5,284 bases of DNA from Rhodospirillales bacterium 47_12_T64 (lineage in GTDB: Bacteria > Pseudomonadota > Alphaproteobacteria > Kiloniellales > Kiloniellaceae). The translations under genes and the position numbers were made by a program. Position 1 is the stretch's first letter. The number at the start of each line of letters is the position of its first letter. The stretch is taken from the NCBI GenBank assembly GCA_002162915.1, contig MABB01000096.1:2150-7433 (forward strand), read 5' to 3'. The notes below the pieces were generated by a model. The model saw nothing but the letters and a program-made list of their open reading frames with translations, was not told where the DNA came from and ran no database searches. Positions 1-5,284 of the stretch are shown here, one piece after another.

Positions 1-57
1 CAAAACAGTTCTTATCGCCTGATCATCATCTGCAATCAAAATTGTTGCTGAGTTCAT
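1..57 (-). CDS. ntrC: NtrC nitrogen response regulator, N-terminal fragment (runs off the window)
   Basis: Only the first 19 codons are present, reading MNSATILIADDDQAIRTVL. The hydrophobic strand followed by an acidic DDD cluster and then QAIRTVL is the first beta strand and acidic pocket of a response-regulator receiver domain. The phosphorylated aspartate, AAA+ ATPase and DNA-binding domains would lie outside the window. The identity as NtrC, the sigma54-dependent activator of nitrogen-assimilation genes, rests mainly on position, directly after ntrB. The start codon overlaps the ntrB stop as ATGA. A GGAAAG ribosome-binding site lies at 66-61, inside the end of ntrB, so translation is probably coupled. 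Another receiver-domain protein cannot be excluded from 19 residues, but the nifR3-ntrB-ntrC order makes NtrC much the likeliest. Confidence 0.87.
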   Translation of the reverse strand, partial: MNSATILIADDDQAIRTVL

Positions 58-1214
58 GAGCTTTCCAAACCATTGTTGTTAGTCGCCACTCCAGTATCAG
101 ACCTTAACCCCTTAGGCACCAAAGGAAGGCTGACAGAAAAACGTGTTAAGCGTTTCTGGCTGTTAAATTCTATTACACCGCCATGCTCTTCTATTACTTT
201 CGAAACCAGTGCTAAACCAAGCCCTTTGCCTCCAGCCTTGGTTGAGACAAAAGGGTCGAACAGGTGTTCGTGTAAATCTTCTGGAATACCCGGGCCGTTG
301 TCTTCTATGGTAACAAGCATAGGCAGATCCATACGGTCCTTGCCTCCGAACAACCGCATACGAACACCCTGCTGATAGCTGGTTTTTAAAATAATTTCGC
401 CGCCTTGTTTACCGATAGCTTCTGCTGCATTTTTTACAAGATTTAAAAATGCTTGAATCAAAAGATCTCTGTTACCGTAAACTTCTGGTAAGGACGGATC
501 ATACCTGTTGATAAAGGTCACGTTTTTCCCAAAAGCCGATTTAGACAATAATCGAACATGGGAGAGAACTTCATGAATGTTGACTGCAGTTCTTTCAAGC
601 GGCCGCGTATCGGAAAACATTTCAATACGATCAACAAGCTTCACAATACGGTCGGCCTCATCACATATAAGTCGGGTTAATTGTCGATCATTATCATCAG
701 CATTTAATTCCAAAAGCTGCGCTGCGCCACGTATACCTGACAAAGGATTTTTCACCTCGTGGGCAAGCATTGCCCCCATAGCTGTCATAGACCGGGTAGC
801 ATTTCGATGAATTAGCTGATGATCTATTTTCCGGGCTATACTTTGTTGTTGAATGGTTACGACACAATATTCATCACTATCCAGAACGGGAGACGTAATC
901 ACACCAACGAGATGGCTACCAATTCGTGGACTATCCAGGCGGACACCATATTCGGCAACAGAGCTCTGTTCTTTTCGCGTTTGCTCCAATAGCTGATATA
1001 ACGGAGAACCATCAAGAAAATATACGTTTAGATTACTACCAAGTAAAACCGACTGACTACTTTGCAAGAACTGTTCTGCGGCAAGATTAACAAAGGATAT
1101 CTGGTTTTTCAGATCAATAACAAACACAGGGTCCGTCAATGAGTTGAGTATCGAAGAGGTCTCGTGTTTCAGGGCAGATATACGTTGTGATTTTGTCAAT
1201 GGCTCAGGCTTCAT
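54..1214 (-). CDS. ntrB: NtrB (NRII) nitrogen-regulation sensor histidine kinase
   Basis: A 386-residue soluble kinase with no membrane segment or signal peptide, as expected for cytosolic NtrB. A PAS domain covers about residues 20-125. The dimerisation/phosphoacceptor H-box follows (AHEVKNPLSGIRGAAQ), with the predicted phosphorylated histidine at 152. The ATP-binding domain shows an N-box at 258-266 (NLVKNAAEA), G1 at 305-311 (DNGPGIP), an F-box at 318-326 (LFDPFVSTK) and G2 at 328-336 (GGKGLGLAL), so all catalytic motifs are intact. In the family, NtrB phosphorylates NtrC under nitrogen limitation and is switched to phosphatase by PII protein. The start ATG lies 2 bases after the dusB stop. 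The only Shine-Dalgarno-like AAGG is about 10 bases upstream, inside dusB, which suggests reliance on coupling. The last 20 or so residues, after the final LPLVP strand, form a polar, asparagine- and serine-rich tail of no recognised function. Confidence 0.95.
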   Translation of the reverse strand: MKPEPLTKSQRISALKHETSSILNSLTDPVFVIDLKNQISFVNLAAEQFLQSSQSVLLGSNLNVYFLDGSPLYQLLEQTRKEQSSVAEYGVRLDSPRIGSHLVGVITSPVLDSDEYCVVTIQQQSIARKIDHQLIHRNATRSMTAMGAMLAHEVKNPLSGIRGAAQLLELNADDNDRQLTRLICDEADRIVKLVDRIEMFSDTRPLERTAVNIHEVLSHVRLLSKSAFGKNVTFINRYDPSLPEVYGNRDLLIQAFLNLVKNAAEAIGKQGGEIILKTSYQQGVRMRLFGGKDRMDLPMLVTIEDNGPGIPEDLHEHLFDPFVSTKAGGKGLGLALVSKVIEEHGGVIEFNSQKRLTRFSVSLPLVPKGLRSDTGVATNNNGLESS

Positions 1215-1216
1215 TC

Positions 1217-2218
1217 TTATGCCGCCTTGCCAATGTACGGCTGAAAATATTCACCCAGCATTTTGATCACGATTTCAGGTTCAACTACTTTGTTAACTTC
1301 GGCTCTAAATGCTGCAGAATCAGGTAATCCCTTACAATACCAGGCAAGGTGTTTTCTCGCGATAGCAACGCCCTTTCTTTCCCCGTAATGGGTCAACATG
1401 GAATCATAGTGCTCACAAATAAGATCATGAACCTCTTGCAGCGAAGGAGGGGCAATTTTAGATCCGTCGCGTAAATATTGAATAACCTCTTTCAACATCC
1501 AGGGCTTTCCATAACACCCCCGACCGATCATGACACCGTCTGCACCAGATTTTTCCATCGCTTTACGAGCGTCTTCTGGCGTCAAAATATCACCGTTAAT
1601 AATCACAGGTATTTTGACACTATCCTTTACAGCCTTTACTGCAGTCCAATCGGCCTCTCCTTTATACATCTGGTTTCGGGTCCGACCGTGAACTGTCACC
1701 AGTTGAATACCGACGTCTTCGGCACGCTTTGCGAGCTCGGGGGCATTTTTATTGTCGTCATCCCAGCCTAGCCGCATCTTGACAGTTACTGGCACATCAA
1801 CGGCCTTAACAGTCTCCTCCATTATTTTCTCTGCAAGTAATTCGTCCTTCATCAAGGCAGAACCAGCATATTTAGAGACTATCTTTTTCACAGGACAACC
1901 AAAGTTGATGTCGATAATTGCGGCACCTCTATCAACGTTCATCTTTGCCGCTTCAGCCATTATCTGAGGGTCACACCCTGCAAGTTGTACAGCCATGGGG
2001 AATTCTTCAGCGCAGTTCGTACTTAGTTTGAGAGACTCTCTGCTTTCTTGAAGCATAGCTTTGCTTGCGATCATTTCTGATATCACCAAGCCAGCACCAT
2101 AACGCTTTACAAGGCGTCGATAAGGCATGTCTGTCACACCAGACATGGGGGCCAGAAAAACGGGGTCCTCGATCTTTATCGGACCTATTGATATGCTCAT
2201 TTGTTGGGCACCAATCAT
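1217..2218 (-). CDS. dusB: tRNA-dihydrouridine synthase DusB (NifR3 family)
   Basis: A 333-residue flavoenzyme that reduces specific uridines in the tRNA D-loop to dihydrouridine using FMN and NADPH. The N-terminal TIM barrel opens with the FMN-binding strand [14 protein letters not shown] (21-34). The catalytic cysteine is Cys108 in DINFGCP. FMN-contacting motifs follow: VKMRLGW (Lys147), VTVHGRTR (His177), INGD (207-210) and GVMIGRG (228-234). The C-terminal helical tRNA-binding domain (about 250-333) carries [18 protein letters not shown]. Length and motifs are complete for the DusB/NifR3 branch. An in-frame TAG at 2227-2225 limits the start to Met1 (2218) or Met7 (2200). Met1 has a weak AGG upstream and Met7 has no evident ribosome-binding site, so Met1 is kept, but family alignments often begin near [10 protein letters not shown]. 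It heads the dusB-ntrB-ntrC operon known from Rhodobacter, Azospirillum and rhizobia, where it was first named nifR3. Confidence 0.95.
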   Translation of the reverse strand: MIGAQQMSISIGPIKIEDPVFLAPMSGVTDMPYRRLVKRYGAGLVISEMIASKAMLQESRESLKLSTNCAEEFPMAVQLAGCDPQIMAEAAKMNVDRGAAIIDINFGCPVKKIVSKYAGSALMKDELLAEKIMEETVKAVDVPVTVKMRLGWDDDNKNAPELAKRAEDVGIQLVTVHGRTRNQMYKGEADWTAVKAVKDSVKIPVIINGDILTPEDARKAMEKSGADGVMIGRGCYGKPWMLKEVIQYLRDGSKIAPPSLQEVHDLICEHYDSMLTHYGERKGVAIARKHLAWYCKGLPDSAAFRAEVNKVVEPEIVIKMLGEYFQPYIGKAA

Positions 2219-2222
2219 GAAC

Positions 2223-2237
2223 GCCTAAGAAATAGGC
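2223..2237 (-). promoter_or_regulatory. small hairpin in the dusB leader
   Basis: A perfect 5-base inverted repeat, GCCTA/TAGGC, with a 5-base loop lies 4 bases upstream of the dusB start codon. The only Shine-Dalgarno-like bases (AGG) upstream of Met1 are inside the 3' arm, so folding could shield ribosome entry. The stem is short, there is no following U-run that would make it a terminator, and a chance occurrence is quite possible. Confidence 0.3.
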
Positions 2238-2254
2238 AAATTAATTATGATTGG

Positions 2255-2283
2255 GTTATAGCGTGTTTATTCGAAAATGCGAA
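2255..2283 (-). promoter_or_regulatory. candidate sigma70-type promoter for dusB-ntrB-ntrC
   Basis: On the minus strand a TTCGCA -35 element (2283-2278; 4 of 6 consensus bases) is followed, after exactly 17 bases, by TATAAC (2260-2255; 5 of 6). Transcription would begin near 2248, leaving a leader of about 30 bases before dusB. It lies in the 94-base gap between the CcsA-like gene and dusB. No sigma54 element (GG-N10-GC with flanking consensus) was seen in this gap. The call is by eye and unsupported by expression data. Confidence 0.45.
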
Positions 2284-2312
2284 GAATTTATCACGGGAAA
2301 GGCAGATACTTG

Positions 2313-3116
2313 CTATGAAGTAATCAGAACGTCTGTGACAAGCTTCACCCCGGGATAAGCGAGTGTCATCAACAGATAGACTGCCAGAACAAATCGAACC
2401 GCGCTTTGCCCCCTGATACCGATAAATCTATGCAAGACAAGAAGTACCGCAATAACAAAGAAGGCTATGAGCGCCAGCAGAGTTTTGTGATCAAACTCTA
2501 TCAAGTTACCAGAAGAGGAGTACTGCCTTGCTATCCCGGTGAGTATCCCAAGCCCCAGTACCACCTCTGCCATCGTCAATAAACTTACCTGAAAACGATC
2601 CGAGACATATACAGCGGGAAGTTTTTCAAGAAATTTGTTTTCTATCTTTTTTTCTTTGAGCGCACGTTCACGAAGAAGCACAGCAAACGCCGAGATCGCC
2701 GCCAAGGTACAAAGTGCATAAGTTATTACCGATGCAATAATATGCAGAACCAGCCAAAAATCCGATCCATCCTTGATATCTTGAGGACTTCCACGCCCCT
2801 CCCATAACAAAGCAAAAATACCAAGCACAAACAAATAGGGTAAAAGGAGTATGGCCAACCTTGAAAAATCTTTGACAAGAAGTGAAAAACACATAAATAA
2901 CAAAAGGCTAAATGAAATTGTTACCCATATGGATATACTTACACCACTATCCCATTGACCGCCGAAATGAAGCAATGTAACAAAACTTGACCCAGCAAGA
3001 GCAAGAAACATTGATCCTCTCTCACCCAGAGATGGGCTCTCATTTTTCCCAAACCAACTAAGTAAAATAGCTGGTATCATGGAAACTAAGGCAATCATCC
3101 CCCAATAAATGGTCAT
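2313..3116 (-). CDS. CcsA/YpjD-like eight-span membrane protein (cytochrome c assembly family)
   Basis: A 267-residue integral membrane protein with about eight hydrophobic spans, near residues 3-22, 35-52, 60-80, 86-105, 120-148, 178-197, 210-230 and 238-258. The C-terminal part, DHKTLLALIAFFVI to LHRFIGIRGQSA (209-239), matches the H-K-T ... H-R-x-x-G-x-R-G signature of the YpjD branch of the CcsA/CcmC-like family. Histidines 50, 125, 210 and 229 sit at or in membrane spans, as haem-ligand histidines do in relatives. The tryptophan-rich WWD haem-handling motif of true cytochrome c synthases is absent, so a direct haem-lyase role is doubtful. The biochemical function of this branch is not established. 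The start is supported by GAAGG (3128-3124) 7 bases upstream and by an in-frame TAG at 3134-3132. It is transcribed in the same direction as dusB, 94 bases ahead of it, with no terminator visible between. Confidence 0.8.
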   Translation of the reverse strand: MTIYWGMIALVSMIPAILLSWFGKNESPSLGERGSMFLALAGSSFVTLLHFGGQWDSGVSISIWVTISFSLLLFMCFSLLVKDFSRLAILLLPYLFVLGIFALLWEGRGSPQDIKDGSDFWLVLHIIASVITYALCTLAAISAFAVLLRERALKEKKIENKFLEKLPAVYVSDRFQVSLLTMAEVVLGLGILTGIARQYSSSGNLIEFDHKTLLALIAFFVIAVLLVLHRFIGIRGQSAVRFVLAVYLLMTLAYPGVKLVTDVLITS

Positions 3117-3139
3117 TTCGACACCTTCGCACTAGACAT

Positions 3140-3145
3140 ATTATA
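3140..3145 (-). promoter_or_regulatory. candidate -10 element for the CcsA-like gene
   Basis: A perfect TATAAT lies on the minus strand about 24 bases upstream of the start codon of the CcsA-like gene. This places the transcription start near 3133, with a leader of about 17 bases that includes the GAAGG ribosome-binding site. No recognisable TTGACA-like -35 lies at 16-18 bases, so activation by a bound regulator, or a chance match in AT-rich DNA, must be considered. Confidence 0.4.
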
Positions 3146-3150
3146 GGCCT

Positions 3151-3173
3151 TTGTTACATATATTTCTTGTTAC
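3151..3173. repeat. 7-base direct repeat in the divergent control region
   Basis: TTGTTAC occurs at 3151-3157 and again at 3167-3173, a 16-base period separated by an AT-rich ATATATTTC. The pair sits between the divergent CcsA-like and ispDF genes, just upstream of the minus-strand TATAAT. Direct repeats about 1.5 helical turns apart can be regulator sites, but the unit is short. Each copy also resembles a -35 element (TTGTTA, 4 of 6) for plus-strand transcription, and no convincing -10 partner was found. Confidence 0.3.
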
Positions 3174-3212
3174 TACTGTATGTTAGCCTGATATGGCAAG
3201 AATCGAGAATTC

Positions 3213-3218
3213 AGGAGA
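3213..3218 (+). promoter_or_regulatory. ribosome-binding site deciding the ispDF start
   Basis: AGGAGA lies 7 bases ahead of the ATG at 3226. The earlier in-frame ATG at 3193 has no comparable purine run upstream and would add eleven residues (MARIENSGETF) with no counterpart in the IspD fold. This site is therefore the reason for choosing 3226. Confidence 0.8.
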
Positions 3219-3225
3219 AACGTTT

Positions 3226-4407
3226 ATGCCAGGTACCTGGGCAATAATTGTCGCTGCAGGAAGAGGAAGTCGCTTAGGCGGCGAAACCCCCAAACAGTAT
3301 CTTCACCTAGGTAAGCACAGTATTCTTACACATACACTTAGAAAATTCGCGACCCATTCAAAAGTTGATGGAATAATGGTTGTCATACATCCAGATGATA
3401 GCCCGTTATTTCAGGATAATTGTGCCGCCTTCACAGACAGGGTTCTCATTCAGCATGGCGGAGATACCAGACAGGAATCTGTACGTAACGGATTACTCGC
3501 GCTGCAAGACCAGTCCCCGGATTGTGTCCTTATTCACGACGCAGCGAGGCCCTTTGTAAGTGATGAAGTCATCTCAAATCTGGTAAATGTCGCCAATGAA
3601 GGTACAGCAGCTATTGCAGCCTCTCCTGTCGTAGATAGCTTGAAGTATGCACCTGACACGACAATAGAAAAAAATATTGAACGCGCCGGATTGTGGCATG
3701 CTCAAACACCACAGGCATTCCCCTACAGTATGATTGTGGAAGCGCATCTCTCGGTTACGGATCAAGAAAATCACACCGATGATGCTGCTGTTGCTGAAGC
3801 TTGCGGGAATAGTATAACCCTCATTCATTCTGATCGTAGTAACTTCAAGATCACAACAAATGAAGATCTGGAACTTGCAAAAAACATGATCCTTAACCCG
3901 CAAAATAACAGGATAATTATGGAAAGTCGGACCGGGCTTGGTTATGATGTTCACTGCTTTGAAGATGGTGATCATGTAACATTATGTGGTGTTAATATCC
4001 CGCATACGCGCAAGTTAAAAGGCCATTCAGATGCCGATGTTGGACTACACGCCTTAACTGATGCAATTCTTGGCGCTCTTTGCGAAGGCGATATCGGCAC
4101 CCACTTTCCACCAAGTGATCCTCAGTGGAAGGGGGCCAAATCCGATCAGTTTCTTGAGTTTGCAAGAGATTTGGTGATTAAGCGTGGGGGAAAGATTATC
4201 CACGTTGACGTTACACTTGTTTGCGAAAGACCAAAGATTGGCCCGCACAGAGATAGCATGGTGACCAGAATGTCTGAAATTCTGGACATTAGCTCTTCCC
4301 GTGTCAGCATAAAAGCAACCACCTCAGAACGATTAGGCTTTACCGGCAGGGAAGAAGGAATAGCAGCACAAGCTGTTGCGACAATTCAAATACCTGCCGA
4401 GAATTGA
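3226..4407 (+). CDS. ispDF: bifunctional IspDF (MEP cytidylyltransferase / MECDP synthase)
   Basis: A 393-residue cytosolic fusion catalysing two non-consecutive steps of the MEP isoprenoid pathway. IspD joins CTP and 2-C-methyl-D-erythritol 4-phosphate. IspF cyclises the product of IspE to the 2,4-cyclodiphosphate with release of CMP. The IspD half (about 1-230) has the nucleotide loop AAGRGSRLGGETPKQY with Arg16 and Lys23, equivalent to E. coli Arg20 and Lys27. It also has GGDTRQESVRNGL (78-90), HDAARPF (104-110) and TPQAF (161-165). The IspF half (about 232-393) has the metal ligands Asp241, His243 and His275 in GYDVH and HSDADVGLHALTDA, then GDIGTHFPPSDP (288-299) and ATTSERLGFTGREEGIA (364-380). 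Spacing matches E. coli IspF (Asp8, His10, His42, Asp56). The join is direct, with almost no linker. Both active sites look intact. An alternative start at 3193 is possible but lacks a ribosome-binding site. The gene is divergent from the CcsA-like gene and leads the pgpA-pncC group. Confidence 0.96.
   Translation: MPGTWAIIVAAGRGSRLGGETPKQYLHLGKHSILTHTLRKFATHSKVDGIMVVIHPDDSPLFQDNCAAFTDRVLIQHGGDTRQESVRNGLLALQDQSPDCVLIHDAARPFVSDEVISNLVNVANEGTAAIAASPVVDSLKYAPDTTIEKNIERAGLWHAQTPQAFPYSMIVEAHLSVTDQENHTDDAAVAEACGNSITLIHSDRSNFKITTNEDLELAKNMILNPQNNRIIMESRTGLGYDVHCFEDGDHVTLCGVNIPHTRKLKGHSDADVGLHALTDAILGALCEGDIGTHFPPSDPQWKGAKSDQFLEFARDLVIKRGGKIIHVDVTLVCERPKIGPHRDSMVTRMSEILDISSSRVSIKATTSERLGFTGREEGIAAQAVATIQIPAEN
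3910..3921 (+). promoter_or_regulatory. possible internal ribosome-binding site and ATG for a stand-alone IspF
   Basis: AGGA at 3910-3913 is followed after 5 bases by an in-frame ATG (3919-3921, Met232 of IspDF). That ATG falls exactly where a monofunctional IspF would begin (MESRTGLGYDVH). Translation from here would give a 162-residue protein, the normal size for free-standing IspF. It could instead be a vestige of the ancestral separate gene, or chance. Confidence 0.35.
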
Positions 4408-4455
4408 CAGAAAACTAAATACATTCAACCAACTAATTAATAAAAGACAGAACAG

Positions 4456-4959
4456 ATGAGCTCTTCACCCTTAAAATTCTTCCATCCTGCAACACTTATA
4501 TCCACATGGTTTGGATCTGGCCTTATTAAATTTGCTCCGGGGACATGGGGCTCGCTTGCAGCCCTCCCCTTCGCTTGGGTAATATCCGATCTATCAGGTT
4601 GGGCAGGTTTGATTATCGCTTCTCTCCTTGCCTATGGCATAGGTATATGGGCAAGTGGAAAATATTCGAATGCCCTTGGAAAAGAAGATCCGGGCTCCGT
4701 TGTCATTGATGAAGTCGCAGGTCAATGGCTTGCTCTGGCAATTGTTCCATTAGACCCCTTTCTCTATCTTCTGAGTTTTTTGCTGTTCCGTTTCTTTGAT
4801 ATCGTAAAGGTATTTCCCGCCAACTGGCTGGATAAGAATGTTAAAGGAGGCTTGGGTATCATGTCAGACGATATGGTTGCAGGTTTGTATGCCCTGGCAG
4901 TCTTTTACCTTTTTCAACATTTTATACCCTATGATAAAGAGATGTTTACGTTCTTTTAG
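4456..4959 (+). CDS. pgpA: phosphatidylglycerophosphatase A
   Basis: A 167-residue inner-membrane phosphatase that removes the phosphate from phosphatidylglycerophosphate to give phosphatidylglycerol. The family signatures appear in order: FGSGLIKFAPGTWGSLAALP (19-38), then KEDPGSVVIDEVAGQWLAL (76-94) with the acidic pair Asp85-Glu86. These are followed by FRFFDIVKVFPANWLD (111-126), with Asp115 and Lys118, and GIMSDDMVAGLYA (134-146), with Asp138-Asp139. The conserved acidic residues are those expected for magnesium-dependent catalysis. Hydrophobic stretches near 33-46, 50-65, 90-112 and 139-157 fit a small polytopic protein. Length is normal. An in-frame TAA at 4441 fixes the start at this ATG, yet only a poor purine run precedes it, so initiation may be weak or helped by readthrough from ispDF, whose stop is 48 bases upstream. 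The first nine residues, before the family core, are poorly conserved in type. Confidence 0.94.
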   Translation: MSSSPLKFFHPATLISTWFGSGLIKFAPGTWGSLAALPFAWVISDLSGWAGLIIASLLAYGIGIWASGKYSNALGKEDPGSVVIDEVAGQWLALAIVPLDPFLYLLSFLLFRFFDIVKVFPANWLDKNVKGGLGIMSDDMVAGLYALAVFYLFQHFIPYDKEMFTFF

Positions 4960-4963
4960 GAGG
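4958..4963 (+). promoter_or_regulatory. strong ribosome-binding site of pncC overlapping the pgpA stop
   Basis: AGGAGG, a perfect anti-16S match, begins within the TAG stop codon of pgpA and stands 5 bases ahead of the pncC ATG at 4969. It is the best ribosome-binding site in the window. Its overlap with the stop implies that ribosomes ending pgpA can restart directly on pncC. Confidence 0.8.
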
Positions 4964-4968
4964 GCACG

Positions 4969-5284
4969 ATGAATATCGCCGAGGAGATAACCACACTTGC
5001 TACAGAAATTCTTGGGCTCTGCCGCACTAGGGGAATAAGAATAGCAACGGCAGAATCTTGTACCGGGGGCTTAATTGTCGGCGCACTTACCGAAATAGCC
5101 GGGTCATCTGATGTCGTTGACAGAGGCTTTATTACCTATTCCAATGAAGCTAAGTGTGAAATGCTGGGTGTTCGAATTGAGCAACTCTCGATGCACGGTG
5201 CCGTTAGCTCTCCCGTTGCCTCTGCTATGGCCGAGGGAGCAATGCGAAATTCAGATTCTGAACTTACGGTTTCTGTTACAGGAA
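4969..5284 (+). CDS. pncC: CinA C-terminal family / nicotinamide-nucleotide amidase PncC, N-terminal part (runs off the window)
   Basis: The first 105 codons of an open frame that continues past the window end. The product is a stand-alone CinA C-terminal domain (PncC/YgaD type), not the two-domain CinA, because the amidase motif starts within 30 residues of the start codon. The motif ATAESCTGGLIVGAL (26-40) holds the predicted catalytic serine at 30. IAGSSDVVDRGFITYSNEAK (43-62) supplies the conserved tyrosine 57 and lysine 62, and HGAVSSPVASAMAEGA follows. The visible sequence ends at SVTG, just before the expected AGP glycine-rich segment. In the family the enzyme deamidates nicotinamide mononucleotide to nicotinate mononucleotide and ammonia, recycling NAD breakdown products. 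It lies 9 bases after pgpA, in a probable ispDF-pgpA-pncC transcript. The older label 'competence/damage-inducible protein CinA' does not imply a competence role here. Confidence 0.93.
   Translation, partial: MNIAEEITTLATEILGLCRTRGIRIATAESCTGGLIVGALTEIAGSSDVVDRGFITYSNEAKCEMLGVRIEQLSMHGAVSSPVASAMAEGAMRNSDSELTVSVTG

Noticed and set aside
73..810. Plus-strand open frames at 73-375 and 577-810 opposite ntrB
   Set aside because: They lie antisense to the conserved PAS, H-box and ATPase-coding sequence of ntrB, have no family resemblance or ribosome-binding site, and are shadow frames.
1478..1967. Plus-strand open frames at 1478-1771 and 1752-1967 opposite dusB
   Set aside because: They are antisense to the intact TIM-barrel coding sequence and show no recognisable motifs or initiation signals.
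2270..2283. Inverted repeat TTCG-AAAATG-CGAA in the gap after the CcsA-like gene, considered as a terminator
   Set aside because: The stem is only 4 base pairs with no U-run, and part of it is accounted for by the candidate -35 element.
2668..2892. Minus-strand 74-codon frame inside the CcsA-like gene
   Set aside because: It is a different frame of the same strand within a convincing membrane-protein gene. Its cysteine- and tryptophan-rich composition is a by-product of hydrophobic codons read out of frame.
3133..3164. TAGACA (3133-3138) with TATATT (3159-3164) as a plus-strand promoter for ispDF
   Set aside because: Both hexamers match 5 of 6 consensus bases, but the 20-base spacer is too long for a normal sigma70-type promoter.
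3574..4248. Minus-strand frames at 3574-3975 and 4054-4248 opposite ispDF
   Set aside because: Both are antisense to active-site coding sequence of IspD and IspF, with no ribosome-binding site or family features.
4408..4455. Gap between ispDF and pgpA, checked for a terminator or promoter
   Set aside because: It is AT-rich with no stable hairpin, T-run or paired promoter elements, so no feature is called and readthrough is assumed.
1..5284. Search for mobile elements, CRISPR, tRNA/rRNA genes, defence or secondary-metabolism loci
   Set aside because: There are no long repeats, transposase or integrase motifs, regularly spaced repeats or tRNA-like folds. Nearly all of the window is intact, recognisable core genes.

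Overview
This window looks like ordinary chromosomal core sequence from an alphaproteobacterium. Four points support that: the dusB(nifR3)-ntrB-ntrC gene order, a fused ispDF gene, the ispDF-pgpA-pncC order beside it, and an NtrB of the alphaproteobacterial type. Base composition is moderate (two 60-base lines counted by hand give about 43% and 52% G+C), which is low for many members of the class. The genus cannot be named from sequence alone.

Layout. Positions 1-3116 hold a minus-strand block. Read in its own direction it runs: an eight-span CcsA/YpjD-like membrane protein (3116-2313), a 94-base gap with a plausible sigma70-type promoter and a small hairpin, dusB (2218-1217), ntrB (1214-54), and the first 19 codons of ntrC (57-1, continuing out of the window). 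dusB and ntrB are 2 bases apart, and ntrB and ntrC overlap by ATGA, so these three are almost certainly co-transcribed and translationally coupled. Positions 3117-3225 are the divergent control region. Positions 3226-5284 hold a plus-strand block: ispDF (MEP isoprenoid pathway), pgpA (phosphatidylglycerol synthesis) and the start of pncC/cinA-C (nicotinamide mononucleotide amidase), which runs off the end.

How the genes work together. NtrB and NtrC form the nitrogen two-component system. The tRNA dihydrouridine synthase DusB is a long-known cotranscribed partner without a clear functional tie. The plus-strand genes are housekeeping enzymes for isoprenoid precursors, phospholipid head-group maturation and pyridine-nucleotide salvage. 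I found no mobile element, RNA gene, CRISPR array or defence-like locus, and no previously undescribed system. The points most worth a second look are the uncharacterised CcsA-like protein at the head of the ntr cluster, a possible internal translation start for a stand-alone IspF, and the small repeat and hairpin structures in the two control regions.
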